From an uncultured Oscillospiraceae bacterium (GTDB taxonomy: Bacteria > Bacillota > Clostridia > Oscillospirales > Acutalibacteraceae), in the NCBI GenBank assembly GCA_948471095.1, contig CAOKRG010000003.1:1-64000 (forward strand): a stretch of 64,000 nt of DNA, written 5' to 3'. Positions within the stretch are counted from its first letter, which is position 1; each line of letters begins with the position of its first letter. Below are positions 16,051-24,112 of the stretch, piece after piece. Below the pieces are notes generated by a model. That model was given only the letters and a program-made list of their open reading frames with translations, had not been told where the DNA came from and did no database searches. A program made the position numbers and the translations under genes.

Positions 16051-17579
16051 TGGATAAGAGCCTTGGACCAATGCTGAACGCCTACCCGGACAGCCTGGGG
16101 GGAAATCTCCGGGGCGCGGTTCAGTTTTTGAGCAGCCCGGAGGTGCGCGGCGCCTTCACCTCCTTTTACATCCTCCCAAGCCTTTTCCACTCCGACCTGG
16201 ACCGGGGCTTCTCCGTGGTGGATTACGGCCTCAATGAGGAGCTGGCCGCGCGGGAGGACCTGAACGCCCTGGAGGATTTGGGGGTGGACCTGAAGCTGGA
16301 CTTCATTTTGAACCATCTTTCCGTTCAGTCCCCCCAGTTCCAGGACCTGCTGGAAAAGGGGGAGGACTCGGAGTATAAGGACTTCTTCATCGACTGGAAT
16401 AAATTCTGGGCGGGCTGCGGAGAGATCGGAGCGGATGGGGTTCTGGAGCCGGCTCCCGAATACACCAAGGACATGTTTTTCCGCAAGCCCGGACTGCCGG
16501 TGCTGTTGGTGGAGTTTCAGGACGGCAGCCGAAAGCCCTACTGGAACACCTTCTATCAGCAGGTAGAGGAGGACGAGCAGGGCAAAAAGCGCTATCTGGG
16601 TCAAATGGACCTAAATATAAAGTCGCCTTTGGTCCGTGACTTTTATGAGCGGACCTTGGCAAGGCTGGCGGGCTACGGGGCTAAAATCGTCCGGCTGGAC
16701 GCTTTCGCCTACGCTCCCAAAGAGGCGGGCGCCAGAAATTTTCTGAACCAGCCGGGGACCTGGGAGCTTCTGGGCCAGCTTACGGAAATGGCGAAGCCCT
16801 ATGGCATGGCGCTGCTGCCGGAGATACACGCCAGCTATCAGGAGGGGACCTATCGGACCATCGCCGGGAAGGGGTACATGGTTTACGACTTCTTCCTGCC
16901 GGGGCTGGTATTGGACGCCTTTGAACAGAAGAGCGGCCGGGAGCTGGCCAGGTGGGCCAACGAGGTAATCGGGAGCGGCATGCGGACCGTGAACATGCTG
17001 GGCTGCCATGACGGCATCCCTGTACTGGACCTGCAGGGGCTGCTGCCGGAGGAGCGCATCCAAAGCCTGATCGGCACGCTGGTGAAGCGGGGCGGCTTTG
17101 TAAAGGACCTCCACGGGGCAAAGAACGTCTACTACCAGGTGAACGCCACCTATTACAGCGCGCTTGGGGAGGACGACAGAAGGATGCTTCTTGCCCGGGC
17201 CATTCAGCTGTTTATGCCGGGCAAGCCGCAGGTATGGTATTTGGACCTGTTCGCCGGAAGGAACGACTATGAGGCCATGGCCCGCGGAGGGGCCGGGGGG
17301 CACAAGGAAATAAACCGGACGAACCTTTCGGGCGGGGAGGTTTCCCTGGGGCTGGAGAGGGATGTGGTGCGCGGACAGCTCCGGCTGTTAAAGCTGCGGG
17401 CCTCCTGTCCGGCGTTCCGTCCGGAAGCGGAGATCTCTGTTGCCGCCCAGGGCAGCGGGCTCTCGATGCGCTGGACCACAGGCGGGGACAGCGCGGAGCT
17501 GACGGCGGACCTGGAGGACGCTTCCTTTGAGGTCAGCCTTTGCAGCGGCGGGGAAAGCTCCGTGTTTATGCGGCAATGA
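16047..17579 (+). CDS. GH13 subfamily 18 sucrose-phosphorylase-like enzyme
   Basis: The protein has 510 residues and starts with the family pattern NAYPDSLGGNL. Catalytic residues are visible as nucleophile D218 in RLDAFAYA, acid/base E259 in LPEIH and transition-state stabiliser D322 in GCHDGI; their spacing matches sucrose phosphorylases. Such enzymes split sucrose or a relative with phosphate, giving glucose 1-phosphate and the other sugar. It overlaps the P-loop kinase gene by four nucleotides; a second ATG at 16050 is better spaced from GGAGGGG. GH13_18 also contains enzymes for sucrose 6'-phosphate and glucosylglycerate, so the exact donor is uncertain. Confidence 0.8.
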   Translation: MMDKSLGPMLNAYPDSLGGNLRGAVQFLSSPEVRGAFTSFYILPSLFHSDLDRGFSVVDYGLNEELAAREDLNALEDLGVDLKLDFILNHLSVQSPQFQDLLEKGEDSEYKDFFIDWNKFWAGCGEIGADGVLEPAPEYTKDMFFRKPGLPVLLVEFQDGSRKPYWNTFYQQVEEDEQGKKRYLGQMDLNIKSPLVRDFYERTLARLAGYGAKIVRLDAFAYAPKEAGARNFLNQPGTWELLGQLTEMAKPYGMALLPEIHASYQEGTYRTIAGKGYMVYDFFLPGLVLDAFEQKSGRELARWANEVIGSGMRTVNMLGCHDGIPVLDLQGLLPEERIQSLIGTLVKRGGFVKDLHGAKNVYYQVNATYYSALGEDDRRMLLARAIQLFMPGKPQVWYLDLFAGRNDYEAMARGGAGGHKEINRTNLSGGEVSLGLERDVVRGQLRLLKLRASCPAFRPEAEISVAAQGSGLSMRWTTGGDSAELTADLEDASFEVSLCSGGESSVFMRQ

Positions 17580-17617
17580 TGGGCCGCCTTTCAAAAATTG
17601 ATCGAGGGGGAAAACGA

Positions 17618-18643
17618 ATGAACCTTTATGAAATGAGCAGCCGGAAGAGCTTCGGCTTTTCGGCGGAGAACCCCACCGGGACCCGGAACGGCGGGACCCG
17701 GGGCGGGGACTGCGAGAAGCTGCGGCCATGCATTGACATTCAGCCGGGGGAGACTGCCGTCCTCTGTGACACGGAGGGTCCGGGCATGATCACCCATATG
17801 TGGTTCACCGGCTATATTGGGCATTCCTTTGTGCTGCGCGTTTATTGGGACGGCATGGAGGAGCCTTCGGTGGAGGCGCCGGTCTCCGCGTTTTTTGGGT
17901 GCGCCTATGACGAGAACTTTATGGACCGGGACGGCAATTACCCCGTGCTGAATTCCGCAATGGTGCTGGTGGCGCCGGGCAGGGGGTACAACTGCTACTG
18001 GGAGATGCCGTTTCGAAAGAGGTGCCGGATCACCATGGAGAACCGCGGCGCTGCGAAACAGACCCTGTTCTACATGATTTCCGGCTGGCACGGCGAGATT
18101 CCCGAAGGCAGCGGCTATTTCCACGCGGCATACCGGCAGGAGCATCCGGTGCAAAAGGGCAGAAGCTATACGGTGATCGACGGCGTTACAGGCAAGGGCT
18201 GCTTTGTGGGCCTCAGCCTTGCCGCCGGTATGAACGGCCATAACACCTGCTGGGTGGAGGGCGAGGCGAAAATGTATCTTGACGGCGACCGCTATCCAAC
18301 CATGAACTACACCGGTACGGAGGACTACTTCGGCGGCGCTTACGCCTTTGGCAACGACGTGTACCAGCACCGCTACCAGACCTTTTCCGGCCTTTATACC
18401 GGGTTGTACGCCATTTTGGGCGACACCGGCGACACCTATAACCACCAAAAGCGCTTCCTGCTGTACCGCTGGCACGTGAAGGACCCGGTCTATTTTGACC
18501 AGGATTTCCGCATGACCATCGACAACCTGGGGTGGACCGGCCCGCGGTACGACGACTATACCACGGTGGCGTATTGGTATCTGGAGAACCCCGCCCAAAC
18601 GCCGGTAAGGCTGCCGGAGGATGAGGAGATGGTGATGAAATAA
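17618..18643 (+). CDS. DUF2961 protein (glycoside hydrolase family 172)
   Basis: The protein has 341 residues. It shows the DUF2961 hallmarks GPGMITHMWFTG near residue 60 and GTEDYFGGAYAFG near residue 230. The family was renamed GH172 after members were shown to act on alpha-fructofuranosides and difructose dianhydride I, and on D-arabinofuranan. There is no signal peptide, so it would work inside the cell. A GAGGGGG site precedes the ATG. Being last in a locus with GH32 and GH13_18 enzymes supports a fructose-containing substrate, perhaps a difructose anhydride. Clear terminator downstream. Confidence 0.85.
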   Translation: MNLYEMSSRKSFGFSAENPTGTRNGGTRGGDCEKLRPCIDIQPGETAVLCDTEGPGMITHMWFTGYIGHSFVLRVYWDGMEEPSVEAPVSAFFGCAYDENFMDRDGNYPVLNSAMVLVAPGRGYNCYWEMPFRKRCRITMENRGAAKQTLFYMISGWHGEIPEGSGYFHAAYRQEHPVQKGRSYTVIDGVTGKGCFVGLSLAAGMNGHNTCWVEGEAKMYLDGDRYPTMNYTGTEDYFGGAYAFGNDVYQHRYQTFSGLYTGLYAILGDTGDTYNHQKRFLLYRWHVKDPVYFDQDFRMTIDNLGWTGPRYDDYTTVAYWYLENPAQTPVRLPEDEEMVMK

Positions 18644-18654
18644 GCGCTCTTTGT

Positions 18655-18683
18655 CCCCAAGCATCCGGACTTGGGGGCTTTTT
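18655..18683 (+). terminator. Terminator of the sugar operon
   Basis: CCCCAAG (18655-18661) pairs with CTTGGGG (18670-18676), followed by GCTTTTT. Confidence 0.85.
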
Positions 18684-18787
18684 CGCGGGGCGCTCCGGTT
18701 CTGCCGATGGCGCGGCCCATGGAGCAGAGCGCCTCTCCAATCACGTTATCCCGCGTTCTGGAAAATCTATCGCCTTTCACAAAAAGA

Positions 18788-18815
18788 AAAGGGCGCTCCT
18801 TACAGAGCGCTCTTT
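18788..18815. terminator. Bidirectional terminator-like hairpin
   Basis: GGGCGCTC and GAGCGCTC pair with flanking AAAAGAAAA on one side and TTTTCG on the other. No gene directly upstream is recognised, so a short transcript in 18684-18790 is possible. Confidence 0.55.
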
Positions 18816-18906
18816 TCGTAAATTCACTTAAGAACCGGCGAGGCCAATTCTAAAAGCGAGGCGGCTCAGGAGGCGCTGCCGCCACGCTTGAATCAAAAGC
18901 TTCCTT

Positions 18907-18954
18907 GCGTCCGTCCATCCTCTCCCTGGATGGGCGGACGCCGCTTCCTTTTTT
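18907..18954 (+). terminator. Strong hairpin followed by T tract
   Basis: GCGTCCGTCCATCC (18907-18920) pairs with GGATGGGCGGACGC (18928-18941) with one G-T pair, then CGCTTCCTTTTTT. No gene is recognised between the preceding terminator and here. Confidence 0.55.
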
Positions 18955-19129
18955 ATGAGTGTCATACTTTGAGGCAGGTTTGCGAGCAATCAAGGCTTGG
19001 CAAACGCTCCCCGTTGGCGGAGAAGGGGGCTCCCGATAGGGAAGACAGGAGGACTGCCACTGTTCTTAAGAAAATCAAGCGCGAAATTAAAAAAATCAAA
19101 GAAAGCTTTGAAAAAATTAAAATAAGGCC

Positions 19130-19158
19130 TTGACATCTCTTAAGTGCCGCGCTATAAT
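19130..19158 (+). promoter_or_regulatory. Promoter of the DUF2089-DUF4097 operon
   Basis: -35 TTGACA (19130-19135) and -10 TATAAT (19153-19158), both consensus, with a 17-nt spacer. The start codon is ~40 nt downstream. Confidence 0.85.
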
Positions 19159-19198
19159 AAAGACACAAACAAAACAAACCCCGAAGGAGATGGGCGAT

Positions 19199-19600
19199 AT
19201 GTCAATAAAGAGCTACAACGCACCGGCCCAATGCCCCGTGTGCGGCGGCTCCATGCAGGTTACGGGGCTGAAATGCCCCGGCTGCGGCACCGAGCTGAAA
19301 GGGAGCTTCAGCCCCTGCCGGTTCTGCTCCCTGGACGAGAAGAACCTGCGCTTTGTGGAGGTCTTCCTCCGGTGCCGGGGATCCATCAAAGAGGTGGAAC
19401 GGGCCATGGGGGTCAGCTACCCCACGGTGAAGAACATGTTGGAAGCGGCCCTCTCCGCCCTGCGGCTGGACGAGGACCCGGCCCTGCGGGAGGCCAGGGA
19501 GGAAGAGGACCGGCAGGAGATTCTGTCCCGGCTCTCCCAGGGGGAGCTGAGCGTGGACGCGGCCGTGGAGGCCCTGAAACAGTTGAAAGGCGGGAAATGA
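19199..19600 (+). CDS. DUF2089 zinc-ribbon regulator-like protein
   Basis: The protein has 133 residues. Residues ~10-50 carry Cys pairs CPVCGG, CPGCG and CRFC typical of a zinc ribbon. A sigma-factor-like helix-turn-helix follows (RGSIKEVERAMGVSYPTVKNML), matching DUF2089 proteins. The C-terminal ~25 residues (ILSRLSQGELSVDAAVEALK) resemble the short SHOCT-like helix pair also present at the start of the DUF4097 protein. The ATG at 19199 follows AAGGAGA. It heads a three-gene operon and probably regulates it or senses envelope state. Family function is not settled. Confidence 0.8.
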   Translation: MSIKSYNAPAQCPVCGGSMQVTGLKCPGCGTELKGSFSPCRFCSLDEKNLRFVEVFLRCRGSIKEVERAMGVSYPTVKNMLEAALSALRLDEDPALREAREEEDRQEILSRLSQGELSVDAAVEALKQLKGGK

Positions 19601-19743
19601 CCATGAAAAAGGAAGGCTTACCTAGAATGCTGGCCTACAGCGACCTGAGCCGGGACGCGGCCCTGCGGCTGGCCGCGGAGGAACGGTGGGAATCCATGCT
19701 GCGGCATGAACTTAAAAAACACGGGAAGAAAGGCGGGAAATAA
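19597..19743 (+). CDS. 48-residue protein between DUF2089 and DUF4097 genes
   Basis: The start codon overlaps the upstream stop as ATGA, and the stop codon is one base before the next start, so the gene sits fully inside a coupled operon. The product is short, basic at its C-terminus (KKHGKKGGK) and mostly helical, with no membrane segment. It may bind nucleic acid or a partner in the operon. I do not recognise a family. A second ATG at 19603 is a possible start. Confidence 0.6.
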   Translation: MTMKKEGLPRMLAYSDLSRDAALRLAAEERWESMLRHELKKHGKKGGK

Positions 19744-19744
19744 G

Positions 19745-21775
19745 ATGAGCGAGAACAATCGGGCGATTTTGGAAATGCTGGAACAGGGAAAGATTTCGGA
19801 AGAGGAGGCCGCCCGGCTGCTGGACGCGCTGGACGCGAAGGAAGCGGCCGGGGAGGAGGCTCCCGCCAGCCAGGCGGAGGCCCCGGAAGAGAAAAAACCG
19901 GACAGCATAACCGTCAGTCCGGGCGAAGGAATGAAGACGGTCCTGGACGGCCAGGGCGGGGCGGAGGCTATAGGGGCGGGCGGAGCCGAAACGCTGCCTG
20001 TGCCCCCGGTCCCTCCCGTACCTCCCACGCCCCCGGAAGCGCCCGCCATGCCGGCCATGCCCGCCATGCCGGCCATGCCCGCCATGCCGGCCATGCCCGC
20101 CGCGCCGGCGCCGCCCCTTTCCGGCGACCCGGAGGCTCTGGAGCGCTACAACGAAGAGGTGGAGCGCTTCCAGGAGAAATGCCAGAAGCTGATGGAGTGG
20201 CACCAGGAGGAGATGGAGGAACACTGCCGGCAGGTGGAAGAGCGCCAGGAGCGGTATCAGGCGCAGATGGACGCCTACCACCGGAGCCTGGAAGAGCAGC
20301 ATGAGCGGCACCGGGAGCAGATGGAGCGCTACCACCAGCGCTTGGGGCAGCCGGGCCAGGAGGCGCGGGCGCAGCAGACCGGCGGTTTTTTGACGGGGGA
20401 GGAGTACAGCCGCGCCTACAGCCAGGCCTATGAGAAGGTGTACAGCGCCGGATACCCGGAGGTGGAGGAGCTGGGGCCCGGCACGCCCGAAGGGCAGTCC
20501 CGCCTGTCGGAGCTGTGCGGGGAGGCCGCCCAGGCCGCTGAAGAGGCGGTGCGCCAGGCACAGGAAGAAAAGCGGCAGAACGCCCAGCCCGGCGGCGACT
20601 GGCAGGACCGCACCCGCTGCTGGGGCGCGCGCCTTGGGGACATTGGCGCGGAGATCCGCCGGGCCATGCAGGGCCTGGGGGCTCAGATCAGCGATGAGGT
20701 CCAGGAAGCCATGGAGGATTTGCAGGACGCCATGAGCGAGGTTCAGGACTCCCTGGGGGAGGTTGCCGAGGCCTGGCAGGATTGGGCCGAGGAAGAGGAC
20801 GAAGACGAAGAGGACTGGGACGAAGAGGATTGGGAGGAAGACGAGGACGAGGAGGAAGACGGCCGCGTCCCCCAGCCGGCCCAAGGGGAGCAGACGGCGG
20901 ACGGCTGGTACGTCAACACCAGCCAATGCCCTTTAAGCGCCCTGGAAAAGCTGGACGTCAACTGGCTTTCCGGCTCGGTGGAGGCCGTGCCCTGGGACGG
21001 CGGTTATGTGGAAGTCTCGGAGCGCAGCCGGAAGCCCCTCAATCAGGACCAGAAAATGCGGGTCTATGTGTTGGACGCCCGGGAGCTGACCATCCACTTT
21101 ACCGCCCAGCAGCACAATTTCAGCGGGGCATTCGGCCGGGGCTGGAATATCTTTTTCCCGGAAAAGCACCTGACGGTAAAAATCCCCCGAGAGCTCTGCG
21201 GCCAAGTGGGAAACCTGAAAATTCACTGTGTGTCTGCTGGAGTCCGCGTGTCGGAGCTCAGCGGGGAAGATTTTAAGATAGACACGGTTTCCGGAGAGGT
21301 CAACGCCAGCGCTCTGCATGCGGAGCATATGAAGCTCAACAGCGTGTCGGGCCGTGTGTACGCGGTGGGCAGCTCGGCGGAAAAAATCCAGCTCAGCTCG
21401 GTTTCCGGCGTGGTGGAGGCCAGCGGGCTGGCGGCGGAGAAAGCCAAGTTCTCTTCTGTGTCCGGTAAGGTTCTGGCCCATGCCAACGCGGAGAGCTTCG
21501 AGGTCTCCACCACCTCCGGCAAGGCGGAGCTCCAGGTGGACCAGTGCCCGGAGAAGGCCCGGCTCACCTCGGTTTCCGGCAGCGTGTCCATCATCCTGCC
21601 GGAGAACGACGGCTTTACGGTTGGCTACAACGCGGTCAGCGGCAGGCTCAATTCGGAGTTCCCCCTAACTGGAAATTTGGGCAAGAAAAAGGGAAAGGGC
21701 GTCTATGGCAACGGCTCCACCTCCCTGACCATGCACACCACTTCCGGCAGGATGAATATCCAGAAGGCAAAATAA
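19745..21775 (+). CDS. DUF4097 (YvlB-like) protein with Pro/acidic linkers
   Basis: The protein has 676 residues. The order is a SHOCT-like N-terminus (MLEQGKISEEEAARLLDAL), a Pro-rich linker with repeated MPA triplets (nucleotides ~20047-20100), a Glu/Gln-rich coiled coil to about residue 210, an extremely acidic run near residues 345-375, then a DUF4097 beta-helix of repeats such as LNSVSGRVYA and LSSVSGVVEA. DUF4097 occurs in Bacillus YvlB and LiaG, linked to envelope stress. No signal peptide or membrane helix is clear, so it is probably cytoplasmic or membrane-associated through partners. The linkers are unusual for the family. Confidence 0.8.
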   Translation: MSENNRAILEMLEQGKISEEEAARLLDALDAKEAAGEEAPASQAEAPEEKKPDSITVSPGEGMKTVLDGQGGAEAIGAGGAETLPVPPVPPVPPTPPEAPAMPAMPAMPAMPAMPAMPAAPAPPLSGDPEALERYNEEVERFQEKCQKLMEWHQEEMEEHCRQVEERQERYQAQMDAYHRSLEEQHERHREQMERYHQRLGQPGQEARAQQTGGFLTGEEYSRAYSQAYEKVYSAGYPEVEELGPGTPEGQSRLSELCGEAAQAAEEAVRQAQEEKRQNAQPGGDWQDRTRCWGARLGDIGAEIRRAMQGLGAQISDEVQEAMEDLQDAMSEVQDSLGEVAEAWQDWAEEEDEDEEDWDEEDWEEDEDEEEDGRVPQPAQGEQTADGWYVNTSQCPLSALEKLDVNWLSGSVEAVPWDGGYVEVSERSRKPLNQDQKMRVYVLDARELTIHFTAQQHNFSGAFGRGWNIFFPEKHLTVKIPRELCGQVGNLKIHCVSAGVRVSELSGEDFKIDTVSGEVNASALHAEHMKLNSVSGRVYAVGSSAEKIQLSSVSGVVEASGLAAEKAKFSSVSGKVLAHANAESFEVSTTSGKAELQVDQCPEKARLTSVSGSVSIILPENDGFTVGYNAVSGRLNSEFPLTGNLGKKKGKGVYGNGSTSLTMHTTSGRMNIQKAK

Positions 21776-21801
21776 GCGTATAAGTGCTCTGCTAATAAAT
21801 A

Positions 21802-21845
21802 CAGGCGGTACAGGACCTTTAGCGGGTCCTGTACCGCCTGTTTGC
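21802..21845 (+). terminator. Terminator of the DUF4097 operon
   Basis: CAGGCGGTACAGGACC (21802-21817) and GGTCCTGTACCGCCTG (21825-21840) form 16 perfect pairs, followed by TTTG. Confidence 0.8.
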
Positions 21846-21900
21846 TCGGCCTCCGGCGGCTTAAGGGACTTTTTTGTAAAAAAGTCCCTTAAGAATCCTC
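21846..21900 (-). repeat. Modular hairpin repeat, partial inverted copy
   Basis: GGCCTCCGGCGGCTTAAGG followed by TTAAGGGACTTTTT/AAAAAGTCCCTTAA (21861-21892) and AAGAATCC is the reverse complement of the TTCTTAGGG...CCTAAGCCGCCGGAGG module found elsewhere. Confidence 0.6.
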
Positions 21901-21950
21901 AAAAAACTTTACACGTTTGGCGGGGGTGGATACCGCAGGCTGGGCGCTCG

Positions 21951-22343
21951 GTTTGGGGCTTGCCGTTGTCCCTTAGGTTAAGGCGGACTTGCACGGTTAC
22001 CACTCAGCCCCCTCGCGGGCGGCTTCGCTTACCGGTACCCCACCGCCCGCACGCGCGTGTGGATGCAACGTCACGTTGCCGGTTTGGGGCTTGCGGCTCT
22101 CCCTTAGGTCGAGGCGGGCTTGCACGGTTACCACTCAGCCCCCTCGCGGGCGGCTTCGCTTACCGGTACCCCACCGCCCGCACGCGCGTGTGGATGCAAC
22201 GTCACGTTGCCGGTTTGGGGCTTGCGGCTCTCCCTTAGGTCGAGGCGGGCTTGCACGGTTACCACTCAGCCCCCTCGCGGGCGGCATAGCTAGCCGGTAA
22301 CCCAACGCCAGCACGCGCGTGTGGATGCAACGTCACGTTGCCG
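21951..22343. repeat. Three tandem 131-bp repeats
   Basis: Units begin with GTTTGGGGCTTGC at 21951, 22082 and 22213 and end with CAACGTCACGTTGCCG. Units 1 and 2 are nearly identical; unit 3 diverges after GCGGGCGGC. Each unit holds GTTACCACTCAGCC, GCGGGCGGCTTCGC and an inverted repeat CAACGT-c-ACGTTG. There are no unique spacers, so it is not a CRISPR array. No gene is seen in 21901-22371. Confidence 0.9.
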
Positions 22344-22371
22344 CATGTGCCCACCGCTAGGTGTGGGGGGG

Positions 22372-23523
22372 TTAGTAGGTGCCTTCGGTGTTGAAGGTAA
22401 TGGCCTCGCCCTCCTTCTTCCGGGAGCTGGCCCGGCGGCGGTTCAGCTCTTGCAGGAACAGGTCCTCGTCAAAGGGGATCTCCACCGGCTTCTGGAGCCA
22501 GCTGGAAAGGTGCATGGCGTTGGAAAGGGTCAGGCCGTTCACGCCCTCCCGGCCGTCCGCCACCAGGGGCTCGCCCCGCAGGATGTTGGCGGCAAAGGCG
22601 TTCAGGACCCCCACATGCTGGGGGTTCTCCCCGTCCGTCTCCACCGGGACCTCCTGGCACTCCGGCTTTTGGAAGCCCTCCTGGGAGGCGCGGCAGAAGT
22701 CCCGCTCGTCCTCCTTCAGCTGCCAGAAGCGCAGGGCGCCGTCCTCGCAGACCAGCTTGCCCAGGGTGCCGGTGACTTCAAAGCGGTTGGTCCCCGGCGC
22801 GTCGCCGGTGGTGGTGACGAACACCCCGGTAGCGCCGCCGGGGAATTCCAGGTAGGCGGTCACGTCGTCCTCCACCTCGATGTCGTGCCACTTGCCCTCG
22901 TGGCAGAAGGCCTGGACCCGCTGGGGCAGGCCGCAGATCCACTGGAGCAGGTCCAGCTGGTGGGGGCACTGGTTCAGCAGGACCCCGCCGCCCTCGCCGG
23001 CCCAGGTGGCCCGCCAGTCTCCGGAATCATAATAGATTTGAGTGCGATACCAGTCGGTGATAATCCAATTGACGCGTTTTAGCCGGCCCAGCGCGCCGCC
23101 CTGGACCATCTCCCGCATTTTGCGGTAGAGGCAGTTGGTGCGCTGGTTGAACATCATGGCAAAGACCTTGCCGCTTTGGTCCGCGGCGGCGTTCATCTCC
23201 CGCACGGCCTTGGTATAGACCCCGGCGGGTTTTTCGCACAGCACATGGAGGCCCTGGGCAAAGGCCTCCTGGGCCAGGACGGGGTGCTGGTAGTGGGGCG
23301 TGGCGATGAGCACCGCATCGCACAGGCCGCTGCGGATGAGCTCGCTGCCCTCGGGGAAGACGGGGATGCCGGGCAGGTTTTCCTGCGCCCAGGCGCGGCG
23401 GGCCTCCCGGCGGTCCGCCACGGCCGCTAGGACGATCTCGGGGGTTTTTCCGGCCAGAATGTTTTGGGAGTGGCCGCTGCCCATATTGCCCAGGCCGATG
23501 AGGCCCAGCTTGACTTTTTCCAT
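22372..23523 (-). CDS. Gfo/Idh/MocA-family oxidoreductase
   Basis: The protein has 383 residues. The Rossmann glycine motif GLIGLGNMGSGH lies near the N-terminus, CEKPAGVYT near residue 95 is the family's EKP active-site motif, and NQCPHQLDLLQWICG near 185 includes the usual catalytic His region. Such enzymes oxidise or isomerise sugars and inositols with NAD(P). It stands alone on the minus strand between repeat blocks, so the substrate cannot be guessed from neighbours. Start supported by an AAGGT site; full length for the family. Confidence 0.88.
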   Translation of the reverse strand: MEKVKLGLIGLGNMGSGHSQNILAGKTPEIVLAAVADRREARRAWAQENLPGIPVFPEGSELIRSGLCDAVLIATPHYQHPVLAQEAFAQGLHVLCEKPAGVYTKAVREMNAAADQSGKVFAMMFNQRTNCLYRKMREMVQGGALGRLKRVNWIITDWYRTQIYYDSGDWRATWAGEGGGVLLNQCPHQLDLLQWICGLPQRVQAFCHEGKWHDIEVEDDVTAYLEFPGGATGVFVTTTGDAPGTNRFEVTGTLGKLVCEDGALRFWQLKEDERDFCRASQEGFQKPECQEVPVETDGENPQHVGVLNAFAANILRGEPLVADGREGVNGLTLSNAMHLSSWLQKPVEIPFDEDLFLQELNRRRASSRKKEGEAITFNTEGTY

Positions 23524-23654
23524 AAAGGGGACCTTCTTTCTAGGAGGATGGTGGTACTATAAGGATAACGCATTTGGCCGGGAAAAGCAAGGGGGTTGTT
23601 CCCCGAGGGAGCACCCAAACGCGTGGATATGTGAAATTAGCCAGGTCAGTGAGC

Positions 23655-23937
23655 CAGTAAAAGTTTCGTCATTCTCGACTGCCGTCTCGGTCGAGTTGAC
23701 GAAGCCAACTCGTGCGCTGGGAGAATCGCTCTACTTGGCTTTGCCAAGTAGCCGGCGATTAGCGCCCTTTTCAAGAGGTGGACGAGTTATCCAAAGGATA
23801 ACTCGTGGGTTCTTAGGGGACTTGACGAAGCCAACGTTATGAGTCCCGCAAGTTCATCTTTGATGAACTTGGCCGCCGGAGGGGGAAGATTGCCAGTGGC
23901 AATCGTTCTGACCCGACCGAGCCGGCAGGCGAGACCC
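23655..23937. repeat. Modular hairpin repeat, copy 3
   Basis: This block contains TCTCGACTGCCGTCTCGGTCG, GAGTTGACGAAGCCAACTC, AATCG...CGATT nested around TACTTGGCtttGCCAAGTA, GAGTTATCCaaaGGATAACTC, TTCTTAGGGGACT, GCAAGTTCATCtttGATGAACTTG, GCCGCCGGAGG, GATTGCCAgTGGCAATC and CCGACCGAGCCGGCAGGCGAGACC. Each piece is a small perfect hairpin. Similar sequences GGGAGCACCCAAACGC (23607) and GGGAGCACTCAAACGC (~23986) flank it in direct orientation. Confidence 0.72.
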
Positions 23938-24083
23938 CTTCTATTACTTCTATAACAACGCCCTTTGGATACTCCCATTTCCAGGGGGAGCACTCAAACG
24001 CCCCGTTTCGCAGATGGCCCCGGCGGCTCTCCTCCCAGGGCTCCGCCTCTCTCCGCGTTTGGTCCATATCCAAGCGAATCTTG

Positions 24084-24112
24084 TTGCCTTCCGGCCTTTC
24101 CTGTGCTATAAT
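24084..24112 (+). promoter_or_regulatory. Promoter of purL
   Basis: -35 TTGCCT (24084-24089) and -10 TATAAT (24107-24112), spacer 17 nt. The -10 box overlaps the palindrome AATGTACGC-aag-GCGTACATT (24110-24130), a plausible operator. Confidence 0.6.

Noticed and set aside
21960..22300. Open frames across the 131-bp repeats
   Set aside because: 131 is not a multiple of three, so successive units are read in different frames; no ribosome site and arginine/proline-rich nonsense-like products.
21951..22343. CRISPR array
   Set aside because: Units repeat over their full 131 bp with no unique spacers and no cas genes.
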